A DNA stretch of 64,000 nt, from contig NZ_NEFY01000002.1 in the NCBI RefSeq assembly GCF_002258215.1, positions 248,001-312,000 of the forward strand, given 5' to 3'. Each line of letters opens with the position of its first letter. Position 1 is the stretch's first letter. The notes under the pieces were generated by a model. The model was not told where the DNA came from. It made no database searches and saw only the letters and a program-made list of their open reading frames with translations. Of this stretch, positions 33,333-43,271 are shown piece after piece. The stretch is from Marinobacter vinifirmus (GTDB taxonomy: Bacteria > Pseudomonadota > Gammaproteobacteria > Pseudomonadales > Oleiphilaceae). A program made the position numbers and the translations under genes.

Positions 33333-34022
33333 TCAGCCTGCGGCCTGGTCGTTGTTGTGAACCCGGCGATGCAGGATGCTGGAGAATTCCTCCGCGAAGG
33401 TCTCGTAGTTCTTCAGCAAGGCATCAGACATAGCGGCGAACCGGTTGTAGGCAATAACCGCCGGAATCGCGGCAAACAGACCCATGGCGGTGGCGATCAG
33501 GGCTTCGGAAATGCCCGGCGCAACCGTAGCCAGGGTTGCCTGCTGAACCTGCGCCAGGCCCCGGAAGGAGTTCATGATGCCCCAAACGGTACCGAACAGG
33601 CCCACGTAGGGACTGGTGGAACCCACCGTGGCCAGGAACGGCAAATGGGTTTCGAGCCGCTCCTGCTCCCGGGAGAAAGCCACCCGCATGGCGCGCTGGG
33701 CACCTTCCATGACCGCATCTGCGTCCCGGCTTTGCTGGCGCAGGCGGGAAAATTCCTTGAAACCTGACCGGAACACCGCCTCCATGCCGGAGTACGGCGT
33801 GGGATCTGAGCTTACTTCCTTGTACAGCTGGCCCAGGTCCATCCCAGACCAGAACCTTTCTTCAAAGGCCAGCTGCGCACGCTTGGCCTTGCGAAACACC
33901 TGCAGGCGCTGAAAGATTAAAGCCCAGGACATAACCGAGGCTGCCACCAGCAACAACATAACCAGTTGCACCAGTACCCCGGCGTTCGCAATCAGATGCC
34001 AGACTGAAAGTTCCGCTTCCAC
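33333..34022 (-). CDS. tolQ: Tol-Pal motor subunit TolQ
   Basis: The 229-residue protein belongs to the MotA/TolQ/ExbB channel family and has three membrane helices, with FLATVGSTSPYVGLFGTVWG and ALIATAMGLFAAIPAVIAYN near the C-terminal half. It starts at GTG 34022. It forms the proton channel with TolR. It follows ybgC, as in most gammaproteobacteria. Confidence 0.96.
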   Translation of the reverse strand: MEAELSVWHLIANAGVLVQLVMLLLVAASVMSWALIFQRLQVFRKAKRAQLAFEERFWSGMDLGQLYKEVSSDPTPYSGMEAVFRSGFKEFSRLRQQSRDADAVMEGAQRAMRVAFSREQERLETHLPFLATVGSTSPYVGLFGTVWGIMNSFRGLAQVQQATLATVAPGISEALIATAMGLFAAIPAVIAYNRFAAMSDALLKNYETFAEEFSSILHRRVHNNDQAAG

Positions 34023-34058
34023 TATCTACTCCCGACCAAGTTTATATTTTTCAATTCT

Positions 34059-34481
34059 TTACGCGGAGTTCTTAAGAATCTCCAACATGTTTTCCGGCAA
34101 GCGGCGGGGCTTGCCGGTATCCAGTGCAATGCACGCCACCCGCACTTCTGCCTCACACAATAACTCCCGACTCTCTGCCTTCAGTACCTGCTGGCGAAAG
34201 CTCATCCATACCCGGGACGATGCCACCGGCTCGGCAGTGACCAGCAGCTGGTCATCCAGCTTTGCCGGCGTCCGGTAATGGATGTTCATGCGCTGCACTA
34301 CGTAGCTGATGTTGTCCTCAAGGCCAGCCCGAAGGCCCACACCCCGGCTGCGAACCCATTCGGTTCGTGCCCGCTCCATGTAGTGCAGGTACTTGGCGTG
34401 GAAAACAATACCACCGGCATCCGTATCTTCTATATACACCCTGATGGGTAGTTCGAAGATATTCGGGCTGTTCTCAGTCAA
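34059..34481 (-). CDS. ybgC: Acyl-CoA thioesterase YbgC (tol-pal associated)
   Basis: The 140-residue hotdog-fold protein has the 4-hydroxybenzoyl-CoA thioesterase motif [20 protein letters not shown] with the catalytic aspartate. I propose TTG 34481, which lies seven to eight bases after GGGAGGAA and overlaps the ruvB stop; a start 13 codons upstream inside ruvB is possible but has no ribosome-binding site. It hydrolyses acyl-CoA, perhaps in phospholipid metabolism linked to Tol-Pal. Confidence 0.9.
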   Translation of the reverse strand: MTENSPNIFELPIRVYIEDTDAGGIVFHAKYLHYMERARTEWVRSRGVGLRAGLEDNISYVVQRMNIHYRTPAKLDDQLLVTAEPVASSRVWMSFRQQVLKAESRELLCEAEVRVACIALDTGKPRRLPENMLEILKNSA

Positions 34482-35505
34482 AACGATCTTCCTCCCTACC
34501 GGATTTCGGCGGCACCACACCGAAATGCTGGTAGGCGTTGGAGGTCACCATACGCCCCCGGGGAGTGCGCACCATGTAGCCTTGCTGGATCAGGAACGGT
34601 TCCAGCACATCCTCGATGGTGCCCCGCTCCTCGCTGATTGCCGCCGCCAGGCTCTCTACGCCCACCGGGCCACCATCAAACTTTTCGATCATCGCCAGTA
34701 ACAGGCGGCGGTCCATGTGATCAAAGCCCTGGCTGTCCACTTTCAGCATATTCAGGGCCTGGTCGGCGATATCGGCAGTGATACGACCGTCTGAACGCAC
34801 TTCCGCGAAGTCCCGCACCCGGCGCAGCAGCCGATTGGCAATCCGCGGTGTGCCCCGGGAGCGACGGGCAATCTCGAAGGCACCGGATTCGTCAATTTTC
34901 ACCGACGACAGGCGGGCCGAACGGATGATGATGTGGGTAAGGTCCTGGGTGTTGTAAAACTCAAGCCGCTGCACGATACCGAAGCGGTCCCGAAGGGGCG
35001 ACGTAAGCAATCCCGCCCGGGTGGTGGCGCCCACCAGCGTGAACGGTGGCAAGTCCAGCTTGATGGAGCGGGCGGCCGGCCCTTCTCCGATCATAATATC
35101 CAGCTGGTAGTCTTCCATGGCCGGATACAGCACTTCTTCAACCGCAGCGCTCAGGCGATGAATCTCGTCGATAAACAGGACATCGCCTTCTTCCAGATTG
35201 GTGAGCATGGCGGCCAGGTCGCCGGCTTTCTCGAGCACCGGTCCGGAGGTGGTCTTGATAGAAACGCCCATCTCGTTGGCAATGATGTTGGCCAGCGTGG
35301 TTTTACCCAGCCCCGGCGGGCCGAAGATCAACACGTGGTCCAGGGCTTCCTGCCGGGCACGGGCGGCAGAAATGAAGATCTCCATCTGTTCACGGACACT
35401 GGGCTGGCCAACATACTCGGATAGCAGTGTAGGCCGGATGGCCCGGTCCTGCACTTCTTCGTAGTCTCCGGCTGTCGCCGATATCAGTCGGTCCGATTCA
35501 ATCAT
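34474..35505 (-). CDS. ruvB: Holliday junction DNA helicase RuvB
   Basis: The 343-residue AAA+ protein has Walker [11 protein letters not shown] (about residue 63), Walker [11 protein letters not shown], sensor segment [18 protein letters not shown] and a C-terminal winged helix. It drives branch migration of Holliday junctions with RuvA. A strong terminator lies between ruvA and ruvB, so ruvB probably has its own promoter in 35506-35640. Its stop overlaps the start of ybgC. Confidence 0.97.
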   Translation of the reverse strand: MIESDRLISATAGDYEEVQDRAIRPTLLSEYVGQPSVREQMEIFISAARARQEALDHVLIFGPPGLGKTTLANIIANEMGVSIKTTSGPVLEKAGDLAAMLTNLEEGDVLFIDEIHRLSAAVEEVLYPAMEDYQLDIMIGEGPAARSIKLDLPPFTLVGATTRAGLLTSPLRDRFGIVQRLEFYNTQDLTHIIIRSARLSSVKIDESGAFEIARRSRGTPRIANRLLRRVRDFAEVRSDGRITADIADQALNMLKVDSQGFDHMDRRLLLAMIEKFDGGPVGVESLAAAISEERGTIEDVLEPFLIQQGYMVRTPRGRMVTSNAYQHFGVVPPKSGREEDRFD

Positions 35506-35643
35506 GGCATTATCCGCTTGCTGGGAATAAACAACGTGCCCATTGGTTGCCCCTGAATTCCAGGTTGCACCAATTGTACAAAGGGCTTGGTTCGAGTCAC
35601 GTTACGCTCTCTACACAATAGTGTCATGGAGCGACACAAAAAA

Positions 35644-35661
35644 GCCGGGACTTCACCCGGC
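35644..35661 (-). terminator. Intrinsic terminator at the end of ruvA
   Basis: On the minus strand GCCGGG-TGAAGT-CCCGGC is followed directly by six T residues. The stem contains the ruvA stop codon, so termination is built into the 3' end of the gene. Confidence 0.9.
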
Positions 35662-36285
35662 CGGTATCATGTTCTTCAGGGCAAGCCGGATCAGCATTTC
35701 GCTGGTCATCTCCGGCTCGGCCACCTTGCTGATGGCCTTTGCCGCTTCCTGGGGTTTGTAGCCCAGGGCAATCAGGGCCGCTTCCGCTTCGTCCCGCGGG
35801 TCCGGGCCTGTTGGCGGTTGATTACCAGGGCCCCCGGATGCAGCCGGGGTGTCCGGTATCGTCGGCACAAACTGCCCTTCCAGCTGTCCGATACGGTCCG
35901 CCATCTCGATCAGCAGTCGCTCCGCCGTCTTTTTGCCGACGCCGGGCAGTTTCACCAGGGCGTTGACGTCTTTCACTTCCACGCAGCGGATAAACTGCTG
36001 CGCATCCAGGCCGGAGAGTATGCCTACCGCCAGCTTGGGGCCTACACCGTTGACCTTGATCAGCAGGCGGAACAAATCACGGTCGAGCCGTGAGGCAAAG
36101 CCGAACAAGCTCTGGGCATCTTCCCGCACCGCAAAATGGGTGTGCAGGGTGACTTCCTGGCCCGCATCCGGAAGATGAAAAAAGGTGGTGTAGGGAATGT
36201 CGATTTCGTAACCCAGGCCGGAGCATTCCACCAGAACGTGCCCCGGCGCCTTCTCCAGCAATATTCCTCGAATACGACCAATCAA
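35653..36285 (-). CDS. ruvA: Holliday junction DNA helicase subunit RuvA
   Basis: The 210-residue protein starts MIGRIRGILLEKAPGHVLVE, has two helix-hairpin-helix motifs (VNGVGPKLAVGIL and LPGVGKKTAERLLIE) and a flexible Pro/Gly-rich linker before the C-terminal RuvB-binding domain. It binds Holliday junctions as a tetramer. It follows ruvC after 30 bases. The stop codon falls within a terminator hairpin. Confidence 0.97.
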   Translation of the reverse strand: MIGRIRGILLEKAPGHVLVECSGLGYEIDIPYTTFFHLPDAGQEVTLHTHFAVREDAQSLFGFASRLDRDLFRLLIKVNGVGPKLAVGILSGLDAQQFIRCVEVKDVNALVKLPGVGKKTAERLLIEMADRIGQLEGQFVPTIPDTPAASGGPGNQPPTGPDPRDEAEAALIALGYKPQEAAKAISKVAEPEMTSEMLIRLALKNMIPAG

Positions 36286-36315
36286 AGCAGGACTCCTGTA
36301 GCTGTTGCCAGCCGG

Positions 36316-36843
36316 TTATTGTTGTCGCACACGCCCGCTACGCACCTTGCCACCAGACCGTGCCAGCTTCATGACACTCTGGTTCATATGGGCATGGCAA
36401 AGGGCAATGGCCAGGGCATCGGCAGCATCGGCCTGAGGCTTGCGGGACAACCCCAGCAGCGCCTGTACCATATGCTGCACCTGGGACTTGTCTGCACCAC
36501 CGGTACCCACCACCGCCTGCTTGACCTGCCGGGCCGAGTACTCGTGTACCGCCAGGCCGCTGTTGGCAGCACTGACAATGGCCGCTCCCCTGGCCTGCCC
36601 CAGTTTCAGGGCGGAATCCGGGTTGCGGGCCATGAACACCTGCTCGATGGCAAATTCTTCAGGGCGATACTCGCCAATGAGAAGCGCAAGGCTTTGGAAG
36701 ATGGTTTGCAGACGCTCGGCCATGGGCTTTTCCCCCACCCGGATGCAGCCGCTATCGATGTACTCGATGGTGCGACCTTCCACGCGGATGATGCCATAAC
36801 CGGTAATTCGGGAACCGGGGTCTACCCCCAGGATGATTGCCAT
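36316..36843 (-). CDS. ruvC: Holliday junction endonuclease RuvC
   Basis: The 175-residue protein begins [20 protein letters not shown] with the catalytic aspartate D7, has the glutamate in FAIEQVF, and acidic residues in [16 protein letters not shown] near the C-terminus. It cuts Holliday junctions in complex with RuvAB. It lies 69 bases after aspS and 30 before ruvA. Confidence 0.97.
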   Translation of the reverse strand: MAIILGVDPGSRITGYGIIRVEGRTIEYIDSGCIRVGEKPMAERLQTIFQSLALLIGEYRPEEFAIEQVFMARNPDSALKLGQARGAAIVSAANSGLAVHEYSARQVKQAVVGTGGADKSQVQHMVQALLGLSRKPQADAADALAIALCHAHMNQSVMKLARSGGKVRSGRVRQQ

Positions 36844-36912
36844 CCGTCTGCCCTCGGAAGTGGGAGAGTTTGGCCAGGCCGGAGGTGGCGCACCACCTCC
36901 GGCATTGTGCCC

Positions 36913-38712
36913 TTACTCTTTGTCTTCTGCCTTGTTGCCTTCAACGGCCTTGGCAGAGCGGCGCAGGCGAATGTGCAGTTCTTTCAGCTGTTTTTCATCA
37001 ACCTCGCCCGGCGCCTGGGTCATCAGACAGGTGGCGCTCTGGGTTTTCGGGAAGGCGATTACATCGCGGATAGACGAAGAACCGGTCATCAGCATCACCA
37101 GGCGATCCAGGCCAAAGGCCAGGCCACCGTGCGGCGGGCAACCGAACTTCAGGGCATCCAGCAGGAAGCCGAACTTGGCACGGGCTTCTTCCTCACCAAT
37201 GCCGAGGATGCGGAATACGGCTTCCTGCATTTTCTCGTCGTGGATACGGATGGAACCACCACCCAGCTCGGTACCGTTCAGAACCATATCATAGGCACGG
37301 GACAAGGCGTTCGCCGGGTCTGCGGCCAGGTCTTCCGGGCTGCAGGACGGTGCGGTGAACGGGTGGTGGATAGCCGTCAGGCCGCCATCCGGCAGTTCTT
37401 CGAACATCGGAAAGTCTACAACCCACATCGGCGCCCACTCGCAGGTGAGCATGTTCAGGTCGTGGCCAACCTTGATGCGCAGGGCACCCAGGGCTTCGTT
37501 CACCACGGTAGCCTTGTCGGCACCGAAGAACACGATGTCGCCGTCTTCTGCGCCCACGCGCTCCATGATCGCCAGGGCAACGTCATCACCCAGGAACTTC
37601 ACGATCGGAGATTGCAGGCCTTCAGCGCCCTTGGCCAGCTCGTTGACCTTGATGTAGGCCAGGCCTTTCGCGCCATAGATACCGACAAACTTGGTGTAGT
37701 CGTCAATCTGCTTACGGGTCAGCTCGGCACCCTTGGGCACGCGCAGGGCGGCAACACGGCCTTTCGGATCCTTGGCGGGGCCGGCAAATACCTTGAAATC
37801 CACGCTTTCAACCAGGTCGCCCACGTCTTGCAGCTCGAGCGGGATACGCAGGTCCGGCTTGTCGCTGCCGTAGCGCTGCATGGCCTCGGAATACGGCATG
37901 CGCGGGAATTCCGGCAGGTCGACATCGAGCACGTCTTTGAACAGTGCACGGATCATGTCTTCGTTCAGCTTCATCAGGGCCTCTTCATCAATGAAAGAGG
38001 CCTCGATGTCTACCTGGGTGAATTCCGGCTGACGATCGGCCCGCAGGTCTTCGTCACGGAAGCACTTGGCAATCTGGTAGTAACGATCAACGCCGGACAC
38101 CATCAGCATCTGTTTGAACAGCTGCGGAGACTGGGGCAGCGCGAAGAAGGAGCCTTCGTGGGTACGGCTCGGCACCAGGTAGTCGCGGGCACCTTCCGGT
38201 GTGGCACGGGTCAGGATGGGGGTTTCCACATCCATGAAGCCGCGGCTGTCCAGGAAGTTACGGATGTAGCTGGTGACCCGCGAACGGAAACGCAGGCGGT
38301 TGATCATTTCAGGACGGCGCAGGTCGATAAAGCGGTAGCGCAGGCGAACGTCTTCACCAACGTCTACATGCTCATCCAGCGGGAACGGAGGCGTGGCGGC
38401 GGCGTTCAGGATGGTGACTTCCTTGCCCAGCAGCTCCACCTGGCCGGTCGGCATGTTGTTGTTTTCGGTACCTGCCGGGCGACGACGCACGCGGCCGGTT
38501 ACTTTGACAACAAATTCGCTGCGAACTTTCTCTGCCAGGGCAAAGCTTTCCGGGGTGTCCGGGTCGACAACCACCTGGGACATGCCATCCCGATCCCGCA
38601 GATCCAGGAAAATTACCCCACCGTGGTCACGGCGGCGGTGTACCCATCCGCAGAGTGTAACTTCCTGATCAATGTGAGATTCGTTGATCCCACCGCAATA
38701 ATGACTGCGCAT
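36913..38712 (-). CDS. aspS: Aspartyl-tRNA synthetase (predicted non-discriminating type)
   Basis: The 599-residue class II synthetase has an N-terminal OB-fold, the bacterial GAD insertion and motif 3 near the C-terminus ([16 protein letters not shown]). The anticodon-binding domain has DHGG at residues 29-32 and PAG near 79-81. In Pseudomonas aeruginosa the matching His and Gly go with a non-discriminating enzyme that also charges tRNA-Asn, whereas E. coli has DLGS. If so, it works with GatCAB amidotransferase. It heads the aspS-ruvCAB order seen in pseudomonads. Confidence 0.96.
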   Translation of the reverse strand: MRSHYCGGINESHIDQEVTLCGWVHRRRDHGGVIFLDLRDRDGMSQVVVDPDTPESFALAEKVRSEFVVKVTGRVRRRPAGTENNNMPTGQVELLGKEVTILNAAATPPFPLDEHVDVGEDVRLRYRFIDLRRPEMINRLRFRSRVTSYIRNFLDSRGFMDVETPILTRATPEGARDYLVPSRTHEGSFFALPQSPQLFKQMLMVSGVDRYYQIAKCFRDEDLRADRQPEFTQVDIEASFIDEEALMKLNEDMIRALFKDVLDVDLPEFPRMPYSEAMQRYGSDKPDLRIPLELQDVGDLVESVDFKVFAGPAKDPKGRVAALRVPKGAELTRKQIDDYTKFVGIYGAKGLAYIKVNELAKGAEGLQSPIVKFLGDDVALAIMERVGAEDGDIVFFGADKATVVNEALGALRIKVGHDLNMLTCEWAPMWVVDFPMFEELPDGGLTAIHHPFTAPSCSPEDLAADPANALSRAYDMVLNGTELGGGSIRIHDEKMQEAVFRILGIGEEEARAKFGFLLDALKFGCPPHGGLAFGLDRLVMLMTGSSSIRDVIAFPKTQSATCLMTQAPGEVDEKQLKELHIRLRRSAKAVEGNKAEDKE

Positions 38713-38775
38713 ATCGGTTCCCGTTACGTTTAATGTGTACGTTTGACTTTGAATTCTGGGCGATCGGCGCCCGCA

Positions 38776-38881
38776 TCAGGTGGGGGAAAGGCCTTCCGAA
38801 AAACGCTCGAGACATCCCTGTGCGCTTCTGCTCCGCCATCCATGGCTCCGCAAATTTTCGGAAGGCCTTTCCCCCACCTGA
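38776..38881. repeat. 27-bp perfect inverted repeat with 52-base loop
   Basis: The arms at 38776-38802 and 38855-38881 are perfect reverse complements (left arm starts TCAGGTGGGGGAAAGGCC). The 52-base loop contains GCCATCCATGG, itself partly symmetrical. It lies in the gap between divergent aspS and fabR. The whole looks like a palindromic intergenic element of REP/MITE type; no transposase or clear target duplication is visible. A role in termination or mRNA structure is possible. Confidence 0.8.
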
Positions 38882-39054
38882 CGCTATTGTGTTCCCGACC
38901 TCAAAGATGTTGGCCCGGCACAAATGAAAGCCGCTCATTATAAACATATTGGGATTGAAAATCAGGCGTCAGGCACCGCAAATCGGGCGTAAAGGTGACT
39001 ATCAAAAAACCGGGGGCTAGAATGCATGGTTTGACCGGCGGATGGAGTTGTAAG

Positions 39055-39681
39055 TTGGCCACCAGAGCGGAACAGAAACAGAAAACCCGGCGGGCGCTGA
39101 TGGACGCGGCCCTGGCACAGCTGAGCGCGGATCGGGGCTTTGGCAGTCTCAGTTTGCGGGAGGTTGCCCGGGAGGCCGGGATTGCGCCAACGTCGTTTTA
39201 CCGGCACTTTGCCGAGCTGGATGAGCTGGGGCTGGCATTGGTGGACGAAGGCGGTGTGGCGCTGCGGCAGCTGATGCGGCAGGCCCGCAAGCGGATTGTG
39301 CGCGACGGCAGTGCTATTTCTACGTCGGTGGATACGTTTATGGAGTATCTGGGCAATAACGCCAATCTGTTCCGGCTGATGCTGCGGGAGCGTACCGGGG
39401 TGTCGAAGCCGTTCCGGACGGCGGTGAAGGTGGAGATTGATCACTTCGTGACCGAGCTGGCCGATGATTTGCGCCGGTTTGCCGAGGAGCAGAACAAGCC
39501 GCTGGCGGATGCCCGCCTGGTGGCCGAGGCCATGGTTACCCTGGTGTTCAATCAGGGCGCGGAAGCGCTGGATGCCACACCCAAAGAGCGGGAGGAGCTG
39601 AAAGCCAAGCTGAAGACGGAGCTTCGGATGATTCTGGTAGGTTCCCAGACCCTGGCGCAGTGGCAGCAGGGCCGGGAGTAA
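39055..39681 (+). CDS. fabR: TetR-family regulator FabR of unsaturated fatty-acid synthesis
   Basis: The protein (208 residues from TTG 39055) matches Fab[21 protein letters not shown], then helix-turn-helix [20 protein letters not shown] and the conserved [16 protein letters not shown]. FabR senses the saturated to unsaturated acyl balance and represses fabA/fabB. TTG 39055, seven bases after GGAG, aligns with the E. coli start; in-frame GTG 38995 and ATG 39022 are alternatives. No desaturase gene is next to it. Confidence 0.88.
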   Translation: MATRAEQKQKTRRALMDAALAQLSADRGFGSLSLREVAREAGIAPTSFYRHFAELDELGLALVDEGGVALRQLMRQARKRIVRDGSAISTSVDTFMEYLGNNANLFRLMLRERTGVSKPFRTAVKVEIDHFVTELADDLRRFAEEQNKPLADARLVAEAMVTLVFNQGAEALDATPKEREELKAKLKTELRMILVGSQTLAQWQQGRE

Positions 39682-39694
39682 TACCAAAGAGTAC

Positions 39695-40108
39695 TCAGGC
39701 CAGTTGCTGGAGCAGCGGCTTGAGTTTTTCCTTGATCTGTTCCAGTTCGCCGTCCTCGTAGGGAACCGGCGGCTGCTTACCCCATACCGGGCCCGGCCAG
39801 GCCGGGTCGCCTTCAAAGCGTACGATGTGGTGCAGGTGAAGCTGCGGCACCATGTTGCCCAGCGCCGCCACGTTCATCTTGTCGCCACCGAAGATCTCCA
39901 TCATGCCCTGGCTCAGGGTCGATGATTCTTCCAGCAACCGTTGCTGTTGCTCTTTGTCCAGCTGGTAGATCTCGCGAATATCCGGCACCACCGGCACCAG
40001 GATAATCCAGGGCCAGGTGCGGTCGTTCATCAGCAGGATTTCGCACAGGCGGCTGCGCCCCAGGTTATGGGTGTCCGCCGCCAGGCGTTCGTGCAACTGG
40101 AACATCAC
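39695..40108 (-). CDS. HIT-family protein
   Basis: The 137-residue protein contains QLHLHHIVR, the histidine triad of nucleotide hydrolases/transferases, preceded by NDRTWPWIILVPVVPDI. HIT proteins hydrolyse dinucleotides or nucleoside phosphoramidates; the exact substrate is not known. It is convergent with fabR (13-base gap) and 13 bases downstream of ugd on the same strand. Confidence 0.88.
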   Translation of the reverse strand: MMFQLHERLAADTHNLGRSRLCEILLMNDRTWPWIILVPVVPDIREIYQLDKEQQQRLLEESSTLSQGMMEIFGGDKMNVAALGNMVPQLHLHHIVRFEGDPAWPGPVWGKQPPVPYEDGELEQIKEKLKPLLQQLA

Positions 40109-40121
40109 CCCCCTCCCCGGC

Positions 40122-41468
40122 TCAGAGCGCCGAATGGAACTGGTTGCGGCCGCGGCCGATGGCGTAGTAGATCAAACCATAGCGCTCGAGCATTTCCGGC
40201 TCGTACAGGTTACGACCATCAAAGACCACCGGATGCTTGAGGGTGTTGGACACCACGTCGAAATCCGGGGAACGGAATTCTTTCCACTCGGTGCAGATGG
40301 CCAGGGCATCGGCGCCTTTCAGGGCCTGTTCCTTGGTACCGCACAGGGTCAGGCCATCCTGGTCACCGTAGATACGCTGGGTTTCTTCCATGGCTTCCGG
40401 ATCGAAGGCCTGCACGGTGGCCCCGGCTTTCCAGAGGTCTTCCATCAGGGTGCGGGCCGAGGCTTCACGCATGTCGTCGGTGTTCGGCTTGAAAGCCAGC
40501 CCCCACAAGGCAATGACTTTACCCTTCAGGTCGCCCTGGAAGTAATGGCTGATCTTGTCGAACAGCACATGCTTCTGGGCGTAGTTCACCGCTTCTACGG
40601 CATTCAGCAGCTTGGATTCGTAATCACAGTCTCGGGCGGTGCGGGCCAGGGCCTGGACGTCTTTCGGGAAGCAGGAGCCGCCGTAGCCGCAGCCGGGATA
40701 GATAAAGTGGTAGCCGATACGGGGGTCGGAACCGATACCGCGGCGCACTTCCTCGATATCCGCGCCCAGGCGCTCGGCCAGGTTGGCCACTTCGTTCATG
40801 AAGCTGATCTTGGTGGCCAGCATGGCGTTGGCGGCGTACTTGGTCAGCTCGGCGGAACGGATGTCCATGAAGATCATCCGGTCGTGGCTGCGGTTGAACG
40901 GGTAGTAGACTTCGCGCAGCAGGTCCGCGGCTTGCTCGCTGTCGGTGCCCACCACAATCCGGTCCGGCTTCATGAAGTCGTTGATGGCCGCCCCTTCTTT
41001 CAGGAATTCCGGGTTGGAAACCACATCGAAATCCAGCTCCAGGCCGCGATGATCCAGCTGGGCACGAACCGCTGCTTTCACCTTGTCGCCGGTGCCAACC
41101 GGTACAGTGGATTTGTCCACCACCACCTTGTAATCATCCATGTACTGGCCGATGGACTTGGCCACGGCCAGCACGTATTGCAGGTCGGCAGAGCCGTCTT
41201 CATCCGGCGGCGTGCCCACGGCGATGAACTGCAGGGTGCCGTGTTTGACGGCTTCTTCGGTATCGGTGGTAAAGGACAGACGGCCCGCTTCAACCGTGTG
41301 CTTCACGATGTTATCCAGGCCTGGCTCATAGATGGGGATCTGGCCGTTCTTCAGTTTTTCAATCTTGCCCTGGTCGACATCCATGCACAGCACGTGGTGC
41401 CCCACGTCCGCCAGGCAGGCACCCGTCACCAAGCCAACATAACCGGTTCCGAAAATCGTGATTTTCAT
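40122..41468 (-). CDS. ugd: UDP-glucose 6-dehydrogenase
   Basis: The 448-residue protein begins [19 protein letters not shown] with the NAD site and has the catalytic cysteine in [10 protein letters not shown] near residue 265. It oxidises UDP-glucose to UDP-glucuronate for surface polysaccharide. ATG 41468 follows AGGA at eight bases. It is downstream of galE, so both act on UDP-sugars, and its product is the substrate of the epimerase at 19398. Confidence 0.95.
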   Translation of the reverse strand: MKITIFGTGYVGLVTGACLADVGHHVLCMDVDQGKIEKLKNGQIPIYEPGLDNIVKHTVEAGRLSFTTDTEEAVKHGTLQFIAVGTPPDEDGSADLQYVLAVAKSIGQYMDDYKVVVDKSTVPVGTGDKVKAAVRAQLDHRGLELDFDVVSNPEFLKEGAAINDFMKPDRIVVGTDSEQAADLLREVYYPFNRSHDRMIFMDIRSAELTKYAANAMLATKISFMNEVANLAERLGADIEEVRRGIGSDPRIGYHFIYPGCGYGGSCFPKDVQALARTARDCDYESKLLNAVEAVNYAQKHVLFDKISHYFQGDLKGKVIALWGLAFKPNTDDMREASARTLMEDLWKAGATVQAFDPEAMEETQRIYGDQDGLTLCGTKEQALKGADALAICTEWKEFRSPDFDVVSNTLKHPVVFDGRNLYEPEMLERYGLIYYAIGRGRNQFHSAL

Positions 41469-41500
41469 GTAACTGTTCCTGAATTTCGTTGAAAAGGGCG

Positions 41501-42490
41501 TCAATCAGAGGCTTTTTTCTGCAGCCAGATCTTTTCCCAGGCCAGCGCGGTGCGCACGATGGTATTGAGGTCATCGTAATCCGGCTGCCAGCCCAGAACT
41601 TTCTTGATTCGCGTGTTGTCGGCCATCAAGGCAGCCGGGTCTCCGGCGCGGCGGCCGGTTTCGGTGACCGGGAAATCCACACCGGATTCCTGCTTTACCA
41701 CATCAATCACTTCCCGCACGGTAAAGCCGCGGCCGTAGCCACAGTTCAGCACCTGCGATTCCCCGCCTCCGGCCATATAATCCAGCGCCATCACATGGGC
41801 CTTGGCCAGGTCTTCCACGTGGATGTAATCGCGGATGCAGGTGCCATCGCGGGTTTCGTAATCCGTGCCGAATACGCTCATGCCCTCGCGCTGCCCGGTC
41901 ACGCACTCGCTGGCCACCTTGATCAGGTGAGTCGCTTCCGGCGTTGCCTGGCCCAGAAGTCCTTCGGGGTTGGCACCGGCCACGTTGAAGTAGCGCAGAA
42001 TCACATAGTTCAGGCTGCTGGCTGCGGCCAGGTCCATCATCATGCGCTCGCTCATCAACTTGGATGCACCGTAGGGATTGATGGGCGCCAGCGGGAGGTC
42101 TTCGGTCAGTACCGTTTCTTCCGGCATGCCATACACAGCAGCCGTGGAGGAAAACACCATGTAGGGCACCTGGTGGCTTTCCACCGCTTTGAGCAGGTTC
42201 AGGGTGTTGCGGGTGTTGTTGCTGTAATACTTGAGGGGATTGCTGACCGACTCCGGCACCACAATGTTGGCGGCAAAGTGCAGGACCGCCTCAAACTTAT
42301 GCCGGGCGAAAACCGCCTCAATCGCCTGCTCGTCCGCCAGGTCGCCCACCACCAGCTCGCCGGCAGTGACCGCCCAGCGATAGCCGGTGGACAGGTTATC
42401 AAATACCACAATGTCGTGGCCTGCTGCGGCCAGCTGCCGGACCACATGGCTGCCGATATAACCGGCACCGCCGGTGACAAGTACTTTCAC
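41501..42490 (-). CDS. galE: UDP-glucose 4-epimerase
   Basis: The 329-residue protein has [11 protein letters not shown] at the N-terminus, the YGASK catalytic motif near residue 147 and the C-terminal [13 protein letters not shown] segment of GalE. It interconverts UDP-glucose and UDP-galactose. Gaps to tadA (6 bases) and ugd (32 bases) indicate a tadA-galE-ugd operon. Activity on N-acetylated sugars cannot be excluded. Confidence 0.94.
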   Translation of the reverse strand: MKVLVTGGAGYIGSHVVRQLAAAGHDIVVFDNLSTGYRWAVTAGELVVGDLADEQAIEAVFARHKFEAVLHFAANIVVPESVSNPLKYYSNNTRNTLNLLKAVESHQVPYMVFSSTAAVYGMPEETVLTEDLPLAPINPYGASKLMSERMMMDLAAASSLNYVILRYFNVAGANPEGLLGQATPEATHLIKVASECVTGQREGMSVFGTDYETRDGTCIRDYIHVEDLAKAHVMALDYMAGGGESQVLNCGYGRGFTVREVIDVVKQESGVDFPVTETGRRAGDPAALMADNTRIKKVLGWQPDYDDLNTIVRTALAWEKIWLQKKASD

Positions 42491-42496
42491 GTAGAA

Positions 42497-43000
42497 TTAC
42501 TCCTTCCCTGAATTCTGTTTACGCCGCCGTCGAATCTCGGCCCGCCGCCGGCTGAAAAAATCGCTGATAATCTGGCCGCACTCGCCTTCCAGAACCCCGC
42601 CTTCTGCATCCACTTGCCAGTTAAGGTGGGCTTCGTCCAGCGTGCACCGGGCAGATTCAACCGCGCCCGCTTTGGGCTCGCGGGCACCATACACAAGACG
42701 ACTGATGCGGCTGTGCACAATGGCTCCCACGCACATGGTGCAAGGCTCAAGCGTGACGTATAAGGTTGCCCCGGTCAGCCGGTAATTTCCTGCCCTGGCG
42801 GAGGCGTCGCGCAAGGCCCGAATCTCCGCATGGGCCGTGGGGTCACAACCGGTAATGGGTGCATTGTAACCCACGCCCAGCTCCTGGCCATGACGGACAA
42901 CAATCGCACCAACGGGCACTTCGCCTATCGAGGCCGCCCGTTCCGCCAGCACCAGTGCACGAGCCATCCAGTATTCGTCATTCTTTGGTAATTCCGACAT
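42497..43000 (-). CDS. tadA: tRNA-specific adenosine deaminase
   Basis: The 167-residue protein has the deaminase motif HAEIRALRDA (zinc His and catalytic Glu) and PCTMCVGAIVHSR with the two zinc cysteines. It converts adenosine 34 of tRNA-Arg(ACG) to inosine. The sequence DEYWMARALVLAERAASIGE at the start is typical. It is the first gene of the run with galE and ugd. Confidence 0.95.
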   Translation of the reverse strand: MSELPKNDEYWMARALVLAERAASIGEVPVGAIVVRHGQELGVGYNAPITGCDPTAHAEIRALRDASARAGNYRLTGATLYVTLEPCTMCVGAIVHSRISRLVYGAREPKAGAVESARCTLDEAHLNWQVDAEGGVLEGECGQIISDFFSRRRAEIRRRRKQNSGKE

Positions 43001-43271
43001 AAACGCGGCTCTGCTGATAGCGCCTTATACAACTACGATAGTGGCCAACCCCGAAAGCGCCACGAAAATACCATTATTCGCCTTCTTAACCAAGCGACGG
43101 CGCCGGGCACGCCCTCGCCAGAAGAAGGATCTTCAGTCTTTAAACTGCCATACATTTTCCCCACTCACTGCCTATAATGACATGAGTCAGTTTCAATCAG
43201 CGCAGTCTATGCAAGGCTATCGTTGCCCAGGCTGGCAGTGGCAGCCTTGCACCCTTCAAGGAGAGAACGTT

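Noticed and set aside
36136-38733. 865-codon plus-strand open frame opposite ruvA, ruvC and aspS
   Set aside because: It is antisense to three certain genes, has low-complexity His/Gln-rich sequence and no family resemblance; it arises from high GC at third codon positions.
38669-38947. 92-codon minus-strand open frame over the inverted repeat
   Set aside because: It overlaps the aspS start and is built from the two repeat arms; no ribosome-binding site was seen.
43149-43178. Promoter of the alcohol dehydrogenase gene at TATAAT 43173
   Set aside because: No acceptable -35 box was found, so it is mentioned only in the gene entry.
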